The notes under the pieces: model-generated
Database searches by the model: none
Told to the model about the DNA's origin: nothing
The model's input: the letters and a program-made list of their open reading frames with translations, nothing else
Shown here: piece by piece, positions 34,240-43,265 of the stretch
How positions within the stretch are numbered: position 1 is the stretch's first letter
Layout of the letters: each line of letters opens with the position of its first letter
Program-made: the position numbers and the translations under genes
NCBI GenBank assembly: GCA_021234155.1
Contig: JAJEKV010000004.1
Coordinates: 20,935,619 to 20,999,618 of the forward strand
Source of the DNA: Isoetes taiwanensis
Lineage: Eukaryota > Streptophyta > Lycopodiopsida > Isoetales > Isoetaceae
Length of the DNA stretch: 64,000 nt
Reading direction: 5' to 3'

Positions 34240-34602
34240 ATGGCAGAGTACCGGTCAACAAACACCGCGGAAGGAGGTCATATGAGAGAGGTACGAGAGG
34301 ATACTCGGCCAATGACTCATCAAGAAGTTCTGGAAGCTTTGCTCTGGGTAAAGACGGAAACCATCATGGTCAAAACACTGGAGAAGATCCTGAAGGACGA
34401 GGATATCTGGCAGTTTAAACAGGATCTCAGGCCGTACTTTGAGGACAAGCTCAAAATTTGTGTTGATGCAAGAGAATCCTGGATACTCTATATATTCGGA
34501 CTCTACCGCGGCTTGGGGGTCGTGGAACTTGACACTCTGCTCTTCGAGAACACAACCCATGCCTTTGCAGTAATTACTCTTGATGGAGTTCGGGATGATT
34601 AG
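34240..34602 (+). CDS. LINE small 3' ORF (unknown)
   Basis: A clean 120-residue ORF (MAEYRSTNTAEGGHM...DGVRDD) between ORF2 and the poly-A tail. Contains amphipathic helices (HQEVLEALLWVKTETIMVKT) and no motif I know. Its position in the 3' part of the LINE suggests it travels with the element; a captured fragment is possible. Confidence 0.5.
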   Translation: MAEYRSTNTAEGGHMREVREDTRPMTHQEVLEALLWVKTETIMVKTLEKILKDEDIWQFKQDLRPYFEDKLKICVDARESWILYIFGLYRGLGVVELDTLLFENTTHAFAVITLDGVRDD

Positions 34603-34825
34603 CCTCAACAGAACCTGTCTATCTTTTATTTCCAGTATTATGCAGTAAACTTAAACTTTAAATCATTGATATTTTGGATCTAATCCTTAAAACAGTGTTC
34701 TCTCTTAACTGAATTTTCCTCCTTCTGGAGAGACAGGCCTAGTTAAGGCCTTATAACAGAGTCCTACTCTGTGCATTTTGTATTACTATGTATTACATGT
34801 AATATAACTCCTCTGCCGTTTCTAC

Positions 34826-34847
34826 AAAAAAAAAAAAAAAAAAAAAA
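34826..34847 (+). other. LINE poly-A tail
   Basis: Run of 22 A that ends the LINE. Confidence 0.8.
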
Positions 34848-37152
34848 CCGGCTTGAACTAGTTAAACCTAGCACAAACATCAGCTTTGGTCAATCCCTCC
34901 GCTGTCTTATCTGGCCATACAAAGACTTTTCAGTCCAAGATGGTACCATATATCCAGGGAAAACAGTTAGCATCGAATAGACATACCACAATGAAACCAT
35001 GGAAAACTCTGATAGTATAATATGCCAGATGTATCATGGTCCATAACGTCCAAACGATATAGCAAGACAATTAATACTAGATGAACTAGATAATCAAGTT
35101 ACATGAGTATCTTGCATCTCATATAGTGCATAGGAACTTTACAAAAGCATGGCCTCTTTTTTTTACCAAGATAAAAAACCTTGCTATTTGAGTAACATGC
35201 ACCTCCCATTGTGCATAGGAACCAAACAAAGGCCAGCCCTCTTTATTATTATGATAGAAAATCTTGTACATATATATGCTTTCAGTAAGAACATTATTTC
35301 CTCACAAATCACCCTGACTTGTTTTTACAATCATTCATTATTGGCCAATAAGCATGAGTTCGTCTTAGTACATTCCTACTATAGATACTAAATTACTCAA
35401 ATGCCATTTCTGGAATTCTTCCAATTAACTGATATAACCAGCAAATAATTACAAAACCTTGTTTGGTTATCCAACTATAAGTTAACACAGCAAAAATAAG
35501 AAGTATCAACAACATATTCCTTTTCCTTTCTTTTATCCCTGTTATATGGGATTACAAGGTGATTCAAAGTTCAAAGCTCAACTTTAACTTAATGTACTGG
35601 CCACAGACATAGTTACCATAGTCTTGGCTGGCCACAGGCATAGTTACCATAGTCTTGCATAAATCTGCCAAGAGCTTATGTTCCAATCTTGCTAAAGACC
35701 GAGAAATATGTTACCTTTAAGAGTATTAAGAAGCAAGGACGCAGATCTGAAAACATGGATCTGATTCATGAACAAACAGTATTATGTATCTCTTTGTAGC
35801 TTTACCAACTTTCAGCGGCATTATCTTCAAGCTTCCTTCTATTGCTAGTTTCCAAGCTCAATCACAATCTAATCGACAAAAGGACTACATTAGGAAGAGA
35901 AGCCCGTACCTGCAGCCAAACAATACACTGTTAGCATGAAAATGGTAACAGTGCAAGGGCCAAAAGGTACATTGGGCTTCTCGGTTTATCACCGATCGCC
36001 TAATGTATACCTTTTGCCCAAAAGATCAAATGAGCATAGGAAGGAAAAAAAGCAAAGTTTGAACTAATGGGAGAGAGCTAACTCAACCTAGTTACAGTAA
36101 TAACCATGAGCAGAATGTAAATAATCCTTATAAGAACCACTGTTTAGATAAGATATCTGTATTTAGGGGTATCAAAAACCCATAATGACAGTCATGAAAA
36201 TCAAAGCACTTATAATAAAGAGAAGAGCAATCTGTATCAGGGAAATAACCCTTCAAAAACTAATAAACCAGCTTCACATCTGTTATTTCTATCAATAAAA
36301 ATCACTGCCATACCTTGTTTGCTCCGATTTAAGGCAAAAGCTCATCATTTTAAGAATAAAACGGGTGTCTTCATGCAATCTTTCAGATAAAAATCTTGTG
36401 TGCATGCAAAATGCCAACTGCTGTGTAAGAGGAGCTCTTCTATGCTGTGTTTAACAGAGTCTTTGGACGGGAAATTCATCCTTAAAGAAGCAACTCCAAA
36501 TCCCGTGCTTATTTCGTATGGAAAATACTGGTCAAGACACAATTCCTGAGTAAAGAAGTTCTGCCGAAAATCATAGGGCGAAAATCATAGGGCAGAGCCC
36601 AGCAAAAACCGGCCGGATTTCCAGTCGCCCACCCATCAAAGAGTTCGAGACAGGCTATTTACGGAGAAGAGTATTCTACCGGGGTAAAAAACATTTTTTG
36701 AGGGAAAATAGTGAAGGTAAAATCTTACCTTGATATGGACTGCAAAAAGGTCTTCTTGGGCAGAACCCATCAAATCCATATTGCTGTCAACAGATATTAG
36801 GCAGTCACCCATTATTAGCATCAAGATAGATGGCCCGAATATGTGCTACGAAATTAACAACCTATATTTGAAAGGGTTACACTCTTTTGTAACCCATCAA
36901 CTCCATAGAATGAGAGTTTTAAGAAAAACTTTGATATTAATAAGTCTCACCCTTGTATACGATATGGCACCAATTAGATCCAAAGGTGGAACATTTAAAC
37001 TTAAGTTAAATTGATACATGAGCTAACTGGATACCATGAATAATAGCATCTAATGGTCCTTCTACTATTTTGGGTAACGTTCACCCCAATAGAATTAATT
37101 TTGGGCTTACCCAAACCCCAAGTATAACCACTAGGGACCAATATAATTAACA
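34848..37152. other. Unassigned AT-rich spacer
   Basis: No gene recognised. Holds a tandem duplication of a 28-bp unit (GGCCACAGACATAGTTACCA..., 35599-35626 and 35630-35657) and a long hairpin at 35957-36019. Confidence 0.4.
35957..36019. repeat. 63-bp hairpin
   Basis: GGGCCAAAAGGTACATTGGGC pairs with GCCTAATGTATACCTTTTGCC with small bulges; the loop itself holds TCGGT/ACCGA. Could be a tiny foldback element or a small-RNA precursor. Confidence 0.5.
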
Positions 37153-39133
37153 CTAGTAACGGTACCCAGCCTTGCTGGGCATAAATTAGGAACCTTTAAT
37201 TTCTTTCTTTTTTTATTCTCCTTTTTTTTTCTAACCCCCTTCTCCCTCCCTTTGCCTTCCCTTTCCCCTTCCCCTTTTTTTCTTTCTCTTTTTCTTATCA
37301 GTTTTTTCCCTTCCTTTTTATCTTTCCCCGCTCTTCCCATTTTTCTACTACTCTTTTTCCATTTCGTTTTCCCCTTCCTCTTCCTTTTCCTTTTTCCTTT
37401 CTCTTTCCCGTTTCTCATGCATTTTTTTCGTTCTCTTTTGCTTACCTTTTCATGTGCCCTTTTCTTCCTTTCCCCACCCTCTTCCTCTTGATCACGTGCC
37501 CTTTTCCCCATCTCTTTTCCCATTTCTCTCTCCCCTTTTCCTCATGCTTTTTTTGCTTTCCCTTCTCCTTTTTTCGCTTCCCTTTTCCTTTCAACTTTCC
37601 ATTCCCTTTTCATACTTTACCCACCCTTTTGCTTTGCACTGTTCCCTTTTTCCCTTTCCTTTCTCTTTCCCCTTTCTTTACATTTTCCCTTTCCCGTTCC
37701 CTTTCCCTTTTCATATGCCTCTTTCCATTCCCTTTTCTCAACCTTTTTTATGTACCCTTTTTCCTTCTTTCCCCATCCTCTTCCCCCTTTTCCCATTTCC
37801 ACTTTCTCCTTTCTTGTTTCTTTTTTCTTTTCCCTTTCCCATGCTCTTTTTCCCTTTCTTTTTTCTATTTCCTCACCCTTTCCCTCTTCCCTTTTTTCTC
37901 GTGCCCTTTTCTCCTTCCTCTTTTCCTCTTTTCCTATTCCTTGCTCCCTACCCTTTGTCTATTCTACTTTCCCCCCACCCCTTTTCCTCCTTTTTCCATC
38001 ATTTCCCTCTTTCTTTATCTCGATGCTCGTTTTGCTTCCGTTTTTCTCTTTCTTCACCCTTTCTCTCTTCTCCTTTTTTTACGCCCTTTCCTTTTTTCTC
38101 TTTTTCTCGTTCCTTTTTCCCAAGTTCTCTTTTGCCCTTTTCCCCCTCTCTTTTCCTGTTTACTTTCCTTTTTCCCATGGACTTTGCAAACTTTTCTTAT
38201 TTTCCCTTACCTTTTTCTCCTTTTCTCACCCTTACTTCTTACCCTTCTCGCGGTGCCCTTTTTCCTTTCCCTTTCCCCCTCGCCCATTCTATTCCTTTTT
38301 CTATTTCCTTTTATCTTTCCCTTTTTCCTTTTCTCCTTCTCTTTCCTTTTTCCTCTTGCCTTTCTTTTATTCCTTTTCCCTTTTCCCTTTTCCCTTTCAT
38401 CGTTTTTCCTTTTCCCTTCCCCTTTTCATTTTCCCTTTTCCCTTTCATCGTTTTTCCTTTTCCCTTCCCCTTTTCCCTTTTCCCTTTTCCCTTTTCCCTT
38501 TTCATCGTTTTTCCTTTTCCCTTTTCGAATTTTTTCCCTTTCATCGTTTTTTCCTTTTCCCTTCCCCTTTTCCTTGCCTTTTCCCCTTCATCGTTTTTTT
38601 TTTCTTTTCCCTTCCCTTTTCCCTTTTCCCCTTTTCCCCTTTTCCTTTTTTCCCTTTTCCCTTTCATCGTTTTTCCTTTTCCCTTCCCTTTTCCTTTTCC
38701 CTTTTCCCTTTCATCGCAAGTTTTCCTTTTTCCCTTTCCTTTTCCTTTTCCCTTTTCCTTTTTCCCTTTCCCTTTTCCCTTTTCCCTTTTCCCTTTTCCC
38801 TTTCATCGTTTTTCCTTTTCCCTTCCCCTTTTCCTTTTTCCTTTTTATCTTTTCCCTTTCATCGTTTTTCCTTTTCCTTTTCCCTTTCCATTTCTTTCCT
38901 TTCCTTTCCCTTTCCCTTTTCCCTTTCCCTTTCCTTTCCCTTTCCCTTTCCCTTTTCCTTTTCCTTTTTCCTTTTCCTTTTTCCTTTTCCCTTTCATATT
39001 GAAGCCATAGTCGAGATGAAATTTTAGTTGAAGACACGCACACATCATCTCCACCATTGGTCAATCAAATCCTCGACCGTCCGATTTAGGGCTCCATTGA
39101 AGACACACGCTATAATTTTATAATATAAGAAGA
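37153..39133 (-). mobile_element. Non-autonomous Helitron
   Basis: On the minus strand the 3' end has a hairpin (CCCAGC/GCTGGG, 37165-37179) about ten bases before the terminal CTAG (37153-37156), next to a host T; the 5' end reads TCTTCTTATATTATAAAATT after a host A. These are Helitron hallmarks: 5' TC, 3' hairpin plus CTRR, insertion between A and T, no duplication. No Rep/helicase gene inside. The body is mainly a polypyrimidine tract. Confidence 0.7.
37194..38998. repeat. 1.8-kb polypyrimidine tract
   Basis: Almost pure T and C on the plus strand, built from TTTTCCC-like units; between about 38390 and 38880 CATCG interrupts it at intervals (CCCTTTCATCGTTTTTCC). Because CT-rich DNA has almost no stop codons, reading frames of more than 400 codons are open on the plus strand; they are composition artefacts. 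Such mirror-type tracts can form triplex DNA. Confidence 0.95.
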
Positions 39134-39535
39134 TGACTGTAAGACATGCTAACAATCAGCATGCTTGCATGCTTAAAGTTTATGAGATGCCCCATAGTTC
39201 ACCTAGAAAATTGACCCTAGGGTATTTACTAGAGAAGTTGGGCCAAGGAACAGTCAATAAGAAAGCCTATTATCTGTGTAACATGATTCAAATGTTCTGG
39301 TCCATGTTCCAAATTGGCAAAAGAAAGTATCAGATTAATCATGCAAGCTTTAAAAAAAAAAAAAAAAAAATCCTTAAAAATTATCAAAGCACGACATGTG
39401 TGCACTTTGCATTTGTTGCGGCCATTAATACACTCTAATAACTTGATGAGACATGTGTGCACTTTACATTTATTGCGGCCATTAATACATTTTGCATTTA
39501 TTGCGGCCATTAATACACTTTGCATTTATTGCGGC
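39134..39535. repeat. Spacer with poly-A run and tandem repeat
   Basis: A run of 18 A (about 39353-39370) is followed from about 39394 by a degenerate tandem of a 28 to 33-bp unit (TTGCATTTATTGCGGCCATT...). The gag-only element is inserted in the last GCGGC. Confidence 0.7.
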
Positions 39536-40304
39536 TGATACAATTTGAAGATTTAGCAATGATAAACCGCCTCAACTTATAATCAATTGAAGCCGGGAAT
39601 TGAACAGGATTCTATTATTCAAAGATTACAACCGGCTTTAAGCCTGGACAACTGATAGGAGCACACCTCAAACCACCCAATCGGGCTCAGACACAAGAAT
39701 TCGTTATCTTGCACAAGAATTCGTTATCTTGCTTGCAACAAAGATTCAGTGGCCAAAGGCACGAGAAATCGTTATCTCGTCCTCAACATGCTTGCACTGG
39801 CATTACTAAGACTGGGAAATACAGTAGTTTAAGACAGGGTCAGGAGCTACGGTAAGGCTGAGAGCAATTAGTTGATTAGAAGTGGAAGCTTCTTGGGCAC
39901 GGCTGGGCTGAGTAAGAAGATCTAGATATCATCTCTTATTTATACAGACGTAAAGGCTGGCTTCCGGGTTCCCTTTTTGCTTCTGTTAATAGCTTCTCTG
40001 TAAGAAAAAGGCAAGGGAAATCAAATGAAGGGAAATCAATCGAAAATAGCCTGGATAATCTCGGATTAGCTAAGAATAGCTGAAAATTGGTGAGCGGGAG
40101 CAGTTTGGGTAGGATCCGGCAGCCTTTTTGCAGATCCGGCAGAGCTTCGTTGCTCAGTGCCGTTTATGGTGCTAACAATTTGGCGGCCCGTTATCAGCCG
40201 CTTACAATATCAAACTCATTTCCCCACTAAATGCTCTATAGGTCCTTGCCCCTTGCCACTGAATCTTTGTTGCCTGAGCCGCTCCCCCGAGCCGCTCCAT
40301 ATCA
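39536..40304 (-). repeat. 3' LTR of the gag-only element
   Basis: 769 bp, about 99% identical by eye to 41969-42737. A minus-strand polypurine tract AAAGAAGGGAAGGACC (40305-40320) abuts it. Confidence 0.93.
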
Positions 40305-40709
40305 GGTCCTTCCCTTCTTTCAGTCGATCGACCTCGATCGCTCCACAACCCTGAAAGAAAATCCATCAAAAACCCTTGTCATGAAAAGAGGTGTATTGGT
40401 CCTTCGCTTCTTAAGGCCAATCTCTTTTCCCTGGGAATGTTCTTTTTCTGATCCTCCAAGGCAGGGTCCGCGCTTGGACAGAAAAATCTCCATGCTGATC
40501 CATCAAGTAGGCGTCCCTCACTTGAACATTCATGGCATCCCCAGCCCTTTCTGATATTCCGGGTAGGTTCCCACCCCTACTCGGACAGAAAGTAAATCCC
40601 TTTCTAACAAGAAAGATAGGTCCCTTCCATTAGGAAGCAATAAAAATTCCATTTTATTCAAAAAAATCACATACATAGTTTTGCATAACCTACTAAAACT
40701 CAAACCAAA

Positions 40710-41927
40710 CTAAGATAAATGACCAATAGTATGACCGATAGTTAATCGGCTTCTTTCATGCTCCCTGGCTGCAGCTTTTTCAGCAGCTTTGTCAACTTTG
40801 TCAGTTTTGTCAGATGTTTCTGCAATAGTATGCATTAACGCTTTTCCTTTGTCCCCCTTGCTCTTGGGAATTTCAATTTCGGTTTGAGGCTTGTCTGTAG
40901 GTATCTGTCTTTTTGGGCAAGCAGCTTTAAAGTGAGGTCCTCCACATATGTAACAACCCCTTTCTGGTGCATTCGCCCGTTCCTGATTTGTACGTTGTTC
41001 CATACTTCTAGTTCGGTTTCTTGAGTCTCTGCGATCATCATTGAATCTAACTCTTTTTGCTCCATTATTGTTCGCCTTATCTGTGTCATGCTTGCCATTA
41101 TTTTCTTTAGGGTACCCTTCCCAGATGTCATACTTGGCTCCCTTGGGATTGAACTTTCTTTCTGCGGCTTCGGCTTTCCGTACTGCTTCATCTAATGCTT
41201 GGGGTTCAATGAGCCTAAGCTCTGCATACAACTCATCCCTTAACCCAGAAATATATTTCCTTGTTAACTCTTTATCACTGAGACCTTCCATTTGAACTGA
41301 CAGATGGTTGAATTTGCTTGTGTACTGATAAACAGATTCTCGTTCTCCTTGGGTGAATATATCCCATTCTCTTCGGAGGTCTACAAAGTAGCTTGCAGGT
41401 AAGTTATGGCTTTCAAAGGCTCTTTTAAATTCCTGCCACGTTTTAATCACCGGGACCATTCTCTTCCTTCCCTGCCACCAAATTCGGGCTACATCGGTAA
41501 GGTATTTATCCATTGCCTGAAGTTTCTGCAACTCAGTGGCTCCAACGCGTTCAAAAAAACTTTCCCATGCAGCTAAGAATCCCATAACTGTAGGTGGACT
41601 TCTCTTTTCCCCTGAGAAAGTCGGCATGCCCTCTACTTTCTGCAGCCATTTAATCCTGGCATAAGCATTAACTGGATTGGGAGAATTTGGCGGAGAATTC
41701 TCAGGCGGCGGCGGATTAACAGGTGGAGGTTGATTTGGAAGCGGAGGCTGGGGATTACTTGGTAAGAATCCATAAAGCAAAGCTATTTGTTCCAGCTTGG
41801 TTTGATAATCTTGCTCAGATGTAGGTGGTGGCAAAGCAATTTGATTAGCAATTTGCTTGGCTATAAAATCTGTTGTTCTTAGCGCCTGCTGGTACTGATG
41901 ATCACAGATATTAAAACGGCTGGCCAT
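40710..41927 (-). CDS. gag: gag of the gag-only element
   Basis: Intact 405-residue ORF. The start at 41927 (MASRFNICDHQYQ) is preferred over upstream in-frame codons that lie in the LTR and primer site. A Pro/Asn-rich segment (about residues 65-110) precedes the retrotransposon gag domain (about 120-265, with ARIWWQGRK and FTQGERESVYQYTSKFN). A CCHC knuckle CYICGGPHFKAAC (about residues 325-337), the plant variant with three residues before His, and a Lys-rich tail follow. It presumably forms the particle. The intact frame in an otherwise gene-less element suggests selection for gag, or recent insertion. Confidence 0.92.
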   Translation of the reverse strand: MASRFNICDHQYQQALRTTDFIAKQIANQIALPPPTSEQDYQTKLEQIALLYGFLPSNPQPPLPNQPPPVNPPPPENSPPNSPNPVNAYARIKWLQKVEGMPTFSGEKRSPPTVMGFLAAWESFFERVGATELQKLQAMDKYLTDVARIWWQGRKRMVPVIKTWQEFKRAFESHNLPASYFVDLRREWDIFTQGERESVYQYTSKFNHLSVQMEGLSDKELTRKYISGLRDELYAELRLIEPQALDEAVRKAEAAERKFNPKGAKYDIWEGYPKENNGKHDTDKANNNGAKRVRFNDDRRDSRNRTRSMEQRTNQERANAPERGCYICGGPHFKAACPKRQIPTDKPQTEIEIPKSKGDKGKALMHTIAETSDKTDKVDKAAEKAAAREHERSRLTIGHTIGHLS

Positions 41928-41953
41928 TGCACAGGATATGGGAATAGAATCTA

Positions 41954-41966
41954 GGCTCTGATACCA
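41954..41966 (-). other. Primer binding site of the gag-only element
   Basis: Minus strand TGGTATCAGAGCC, initiator-Met type, two bases from the 5' LTR. Confidence 0.95.
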
Positions 41967-41968
41967 CT

Positions 41969-42737
41969 TGATACAATTTGAAGATTTAGCAATGATAAAC
42001 CGCCTCAACTTATAATCAATTGAAGCCGGGAATTGAACAAGATTCTATTATTCAAAGATTACAACCGGCTTTAAGCCTGGACAACTGATAGGAGCACACC
42101 TCAAACCACCCAACTGGGCTCAGACACAAGAATTCGTTATCTTGCACAAGAATTCGTTATCTTGCTTGCAACAAAGATTCAGTGGCCAAAGGCACGAGAA
42201 ATCGTTATCTCGTCCTCAACATGCTTGCACTGGCATTACTAAGACTGGGAATTACAGTAGTTTAAGACAGGGTCAGGAGCTACGGTAAGGCTGAGAGCAA
42301 TTAGTTGATTAGAAGTGGAGGCTTCTTGGGCACGGCTGGACTGAGTAAGAAGATCTAGATATCATCTCTTATTTATACAGACGTAAAGGCTGGCTTCCGG
42401 GTTCCCTTTTTGCTTCTGTTAATAGCTTCTCTATAAGAAAAAGGCAAGGGAAATCAAATGAAGGGAAATCAATCGAAAATAGCCTGGATAATCTCGGATT
42501 AGCTAAGAATAGCTGAAAATTGGTGAGCGGGAGCAGTTTGGGTAGGATCCGGCAGCCTTTTTGCAGATCCGGCAGAGCTTCGTTGCTCAGTGCCGTTTAT
42601 GGTGCTAACAATTTGGCGGCCCGTTATCAGCCGCTTACAATATCAAACTCATTTCCCCACTATATGCTCTATAGGTCCTTGCCCCTTGCCACTGAATCTT
42701 TGTTGCCTGAGCCGCTCCCCCGAGCCGCTCCATATCA
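41969..42737 (-). repeat. 5' LTR of the gag-only element
   Basis: 769 bp partner of 39536-40304. Confidence 0.93.
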
Positions 42738-42975
42738 GCGGCCATTATTCTGATGCCCGCCATAGCCAGACCTGTGCTTGCCCCTGCATACAAAACTCTG
42801 GCGCCATTGCAGTCCACAAGGCATTTCTGTGGACCAATGCGGCCATGCGAGCGATGATGAGACAACCCGGCAGATCCACTTCCATTCCATGCATACTTCA
42901 AACAAGTTACGTGCTCTATATCTCTCATCCCATTCCCTTTTAAACAAATGAGGCAGAGATAAAAAGATGCTCACC

Positions 42976-43265
42976 GCATTGACGACCAAGTGGTTAAGCT
43001 AATGGTTATGGGAAACCCCTGTCCAGGCTCAAAGCCCACTGCCCATCATCGGGTGCAGCTAAATAAACAAAAAGGTCCATCGCGTTGTTAGCCTAGTGGT
43101 CAGGCCATTGGTTCTGGGCATCACCCATCCAGGCTCAAAATCCACTGACTAGCAATGGATGGCAAGAAAGAGATAATGGCAACCGCGCTGTTAGCCTAGT
43201 GGTCAGGCCATTGGTTCTGGGCAGCACCCATTCAGGCTCAAATCCCACTGACTAGCATCGGGTGA
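42976..43265 (+). repeat. Three tandem tRNA-derived SINE-like heads
   Basis: Units start near 42976, 43080 and 43184, about 104 bp apart. The last two have a box A TAGCCTAGTGG (43089-43099, 43192-43202) and, about 43 bp on, a box-B-like GGCTCAAAATCC or GGCTCAAATCC (43132-43143, 43235-43245). The first unit is more diverged. No poly-A tail between them. Confidence 0.5.

Larger units (their letters stand above)
14303..34847 (+). mobile_element. L1-type LINE (contains gypsy copy 2 and a MITE)
   Basis: Non-LTR retrotransposon with a small 5' ORF, ORF1 (RNA-binding, zinc knuckle), ORF2 (endonuclease, RT, C-terminal zinc region), a small 3' ORF and a poly-A tail at 34826-34847. Gypsy copy 2 (14429-27835 plus one duplication) interrupts it; without that and the MITE the LINE is about 6.9 kb. 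The 5' end is uncertain: coding begins at 14384 and GC-rich leader at about 14303. No convincing target duplication was found. Confidence 0.8.
39536..42737 (-). mobile_element. Gag-only LTR retrotransposon (TR-GAG type)
   Basis: 3202 bp, minus strand. Two 769-bp LTRs (39536-40304, 41969-42737) differ at about eight positions by eye. Ends are TG...CA, flanked by GCGGC (39531-39535 and 42738-42742). Only gag is encoded; no protease, RT or integrase, so it must use enzymes of another LTR element. Both LTRs carry a TATAAATA box (minus strand; 39937-39944 and 42370-42377). Confidence 0.95.

Noticed and set aside
37452-39027. Open reading frames of more than 400 codons rich in Phe, Pro, Ser and Leu
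   Set aside because: Several plus-strand frames are open together in pure CT sequence, which has almost no stop codons. Composition artefact of the polypyrimidine tract.
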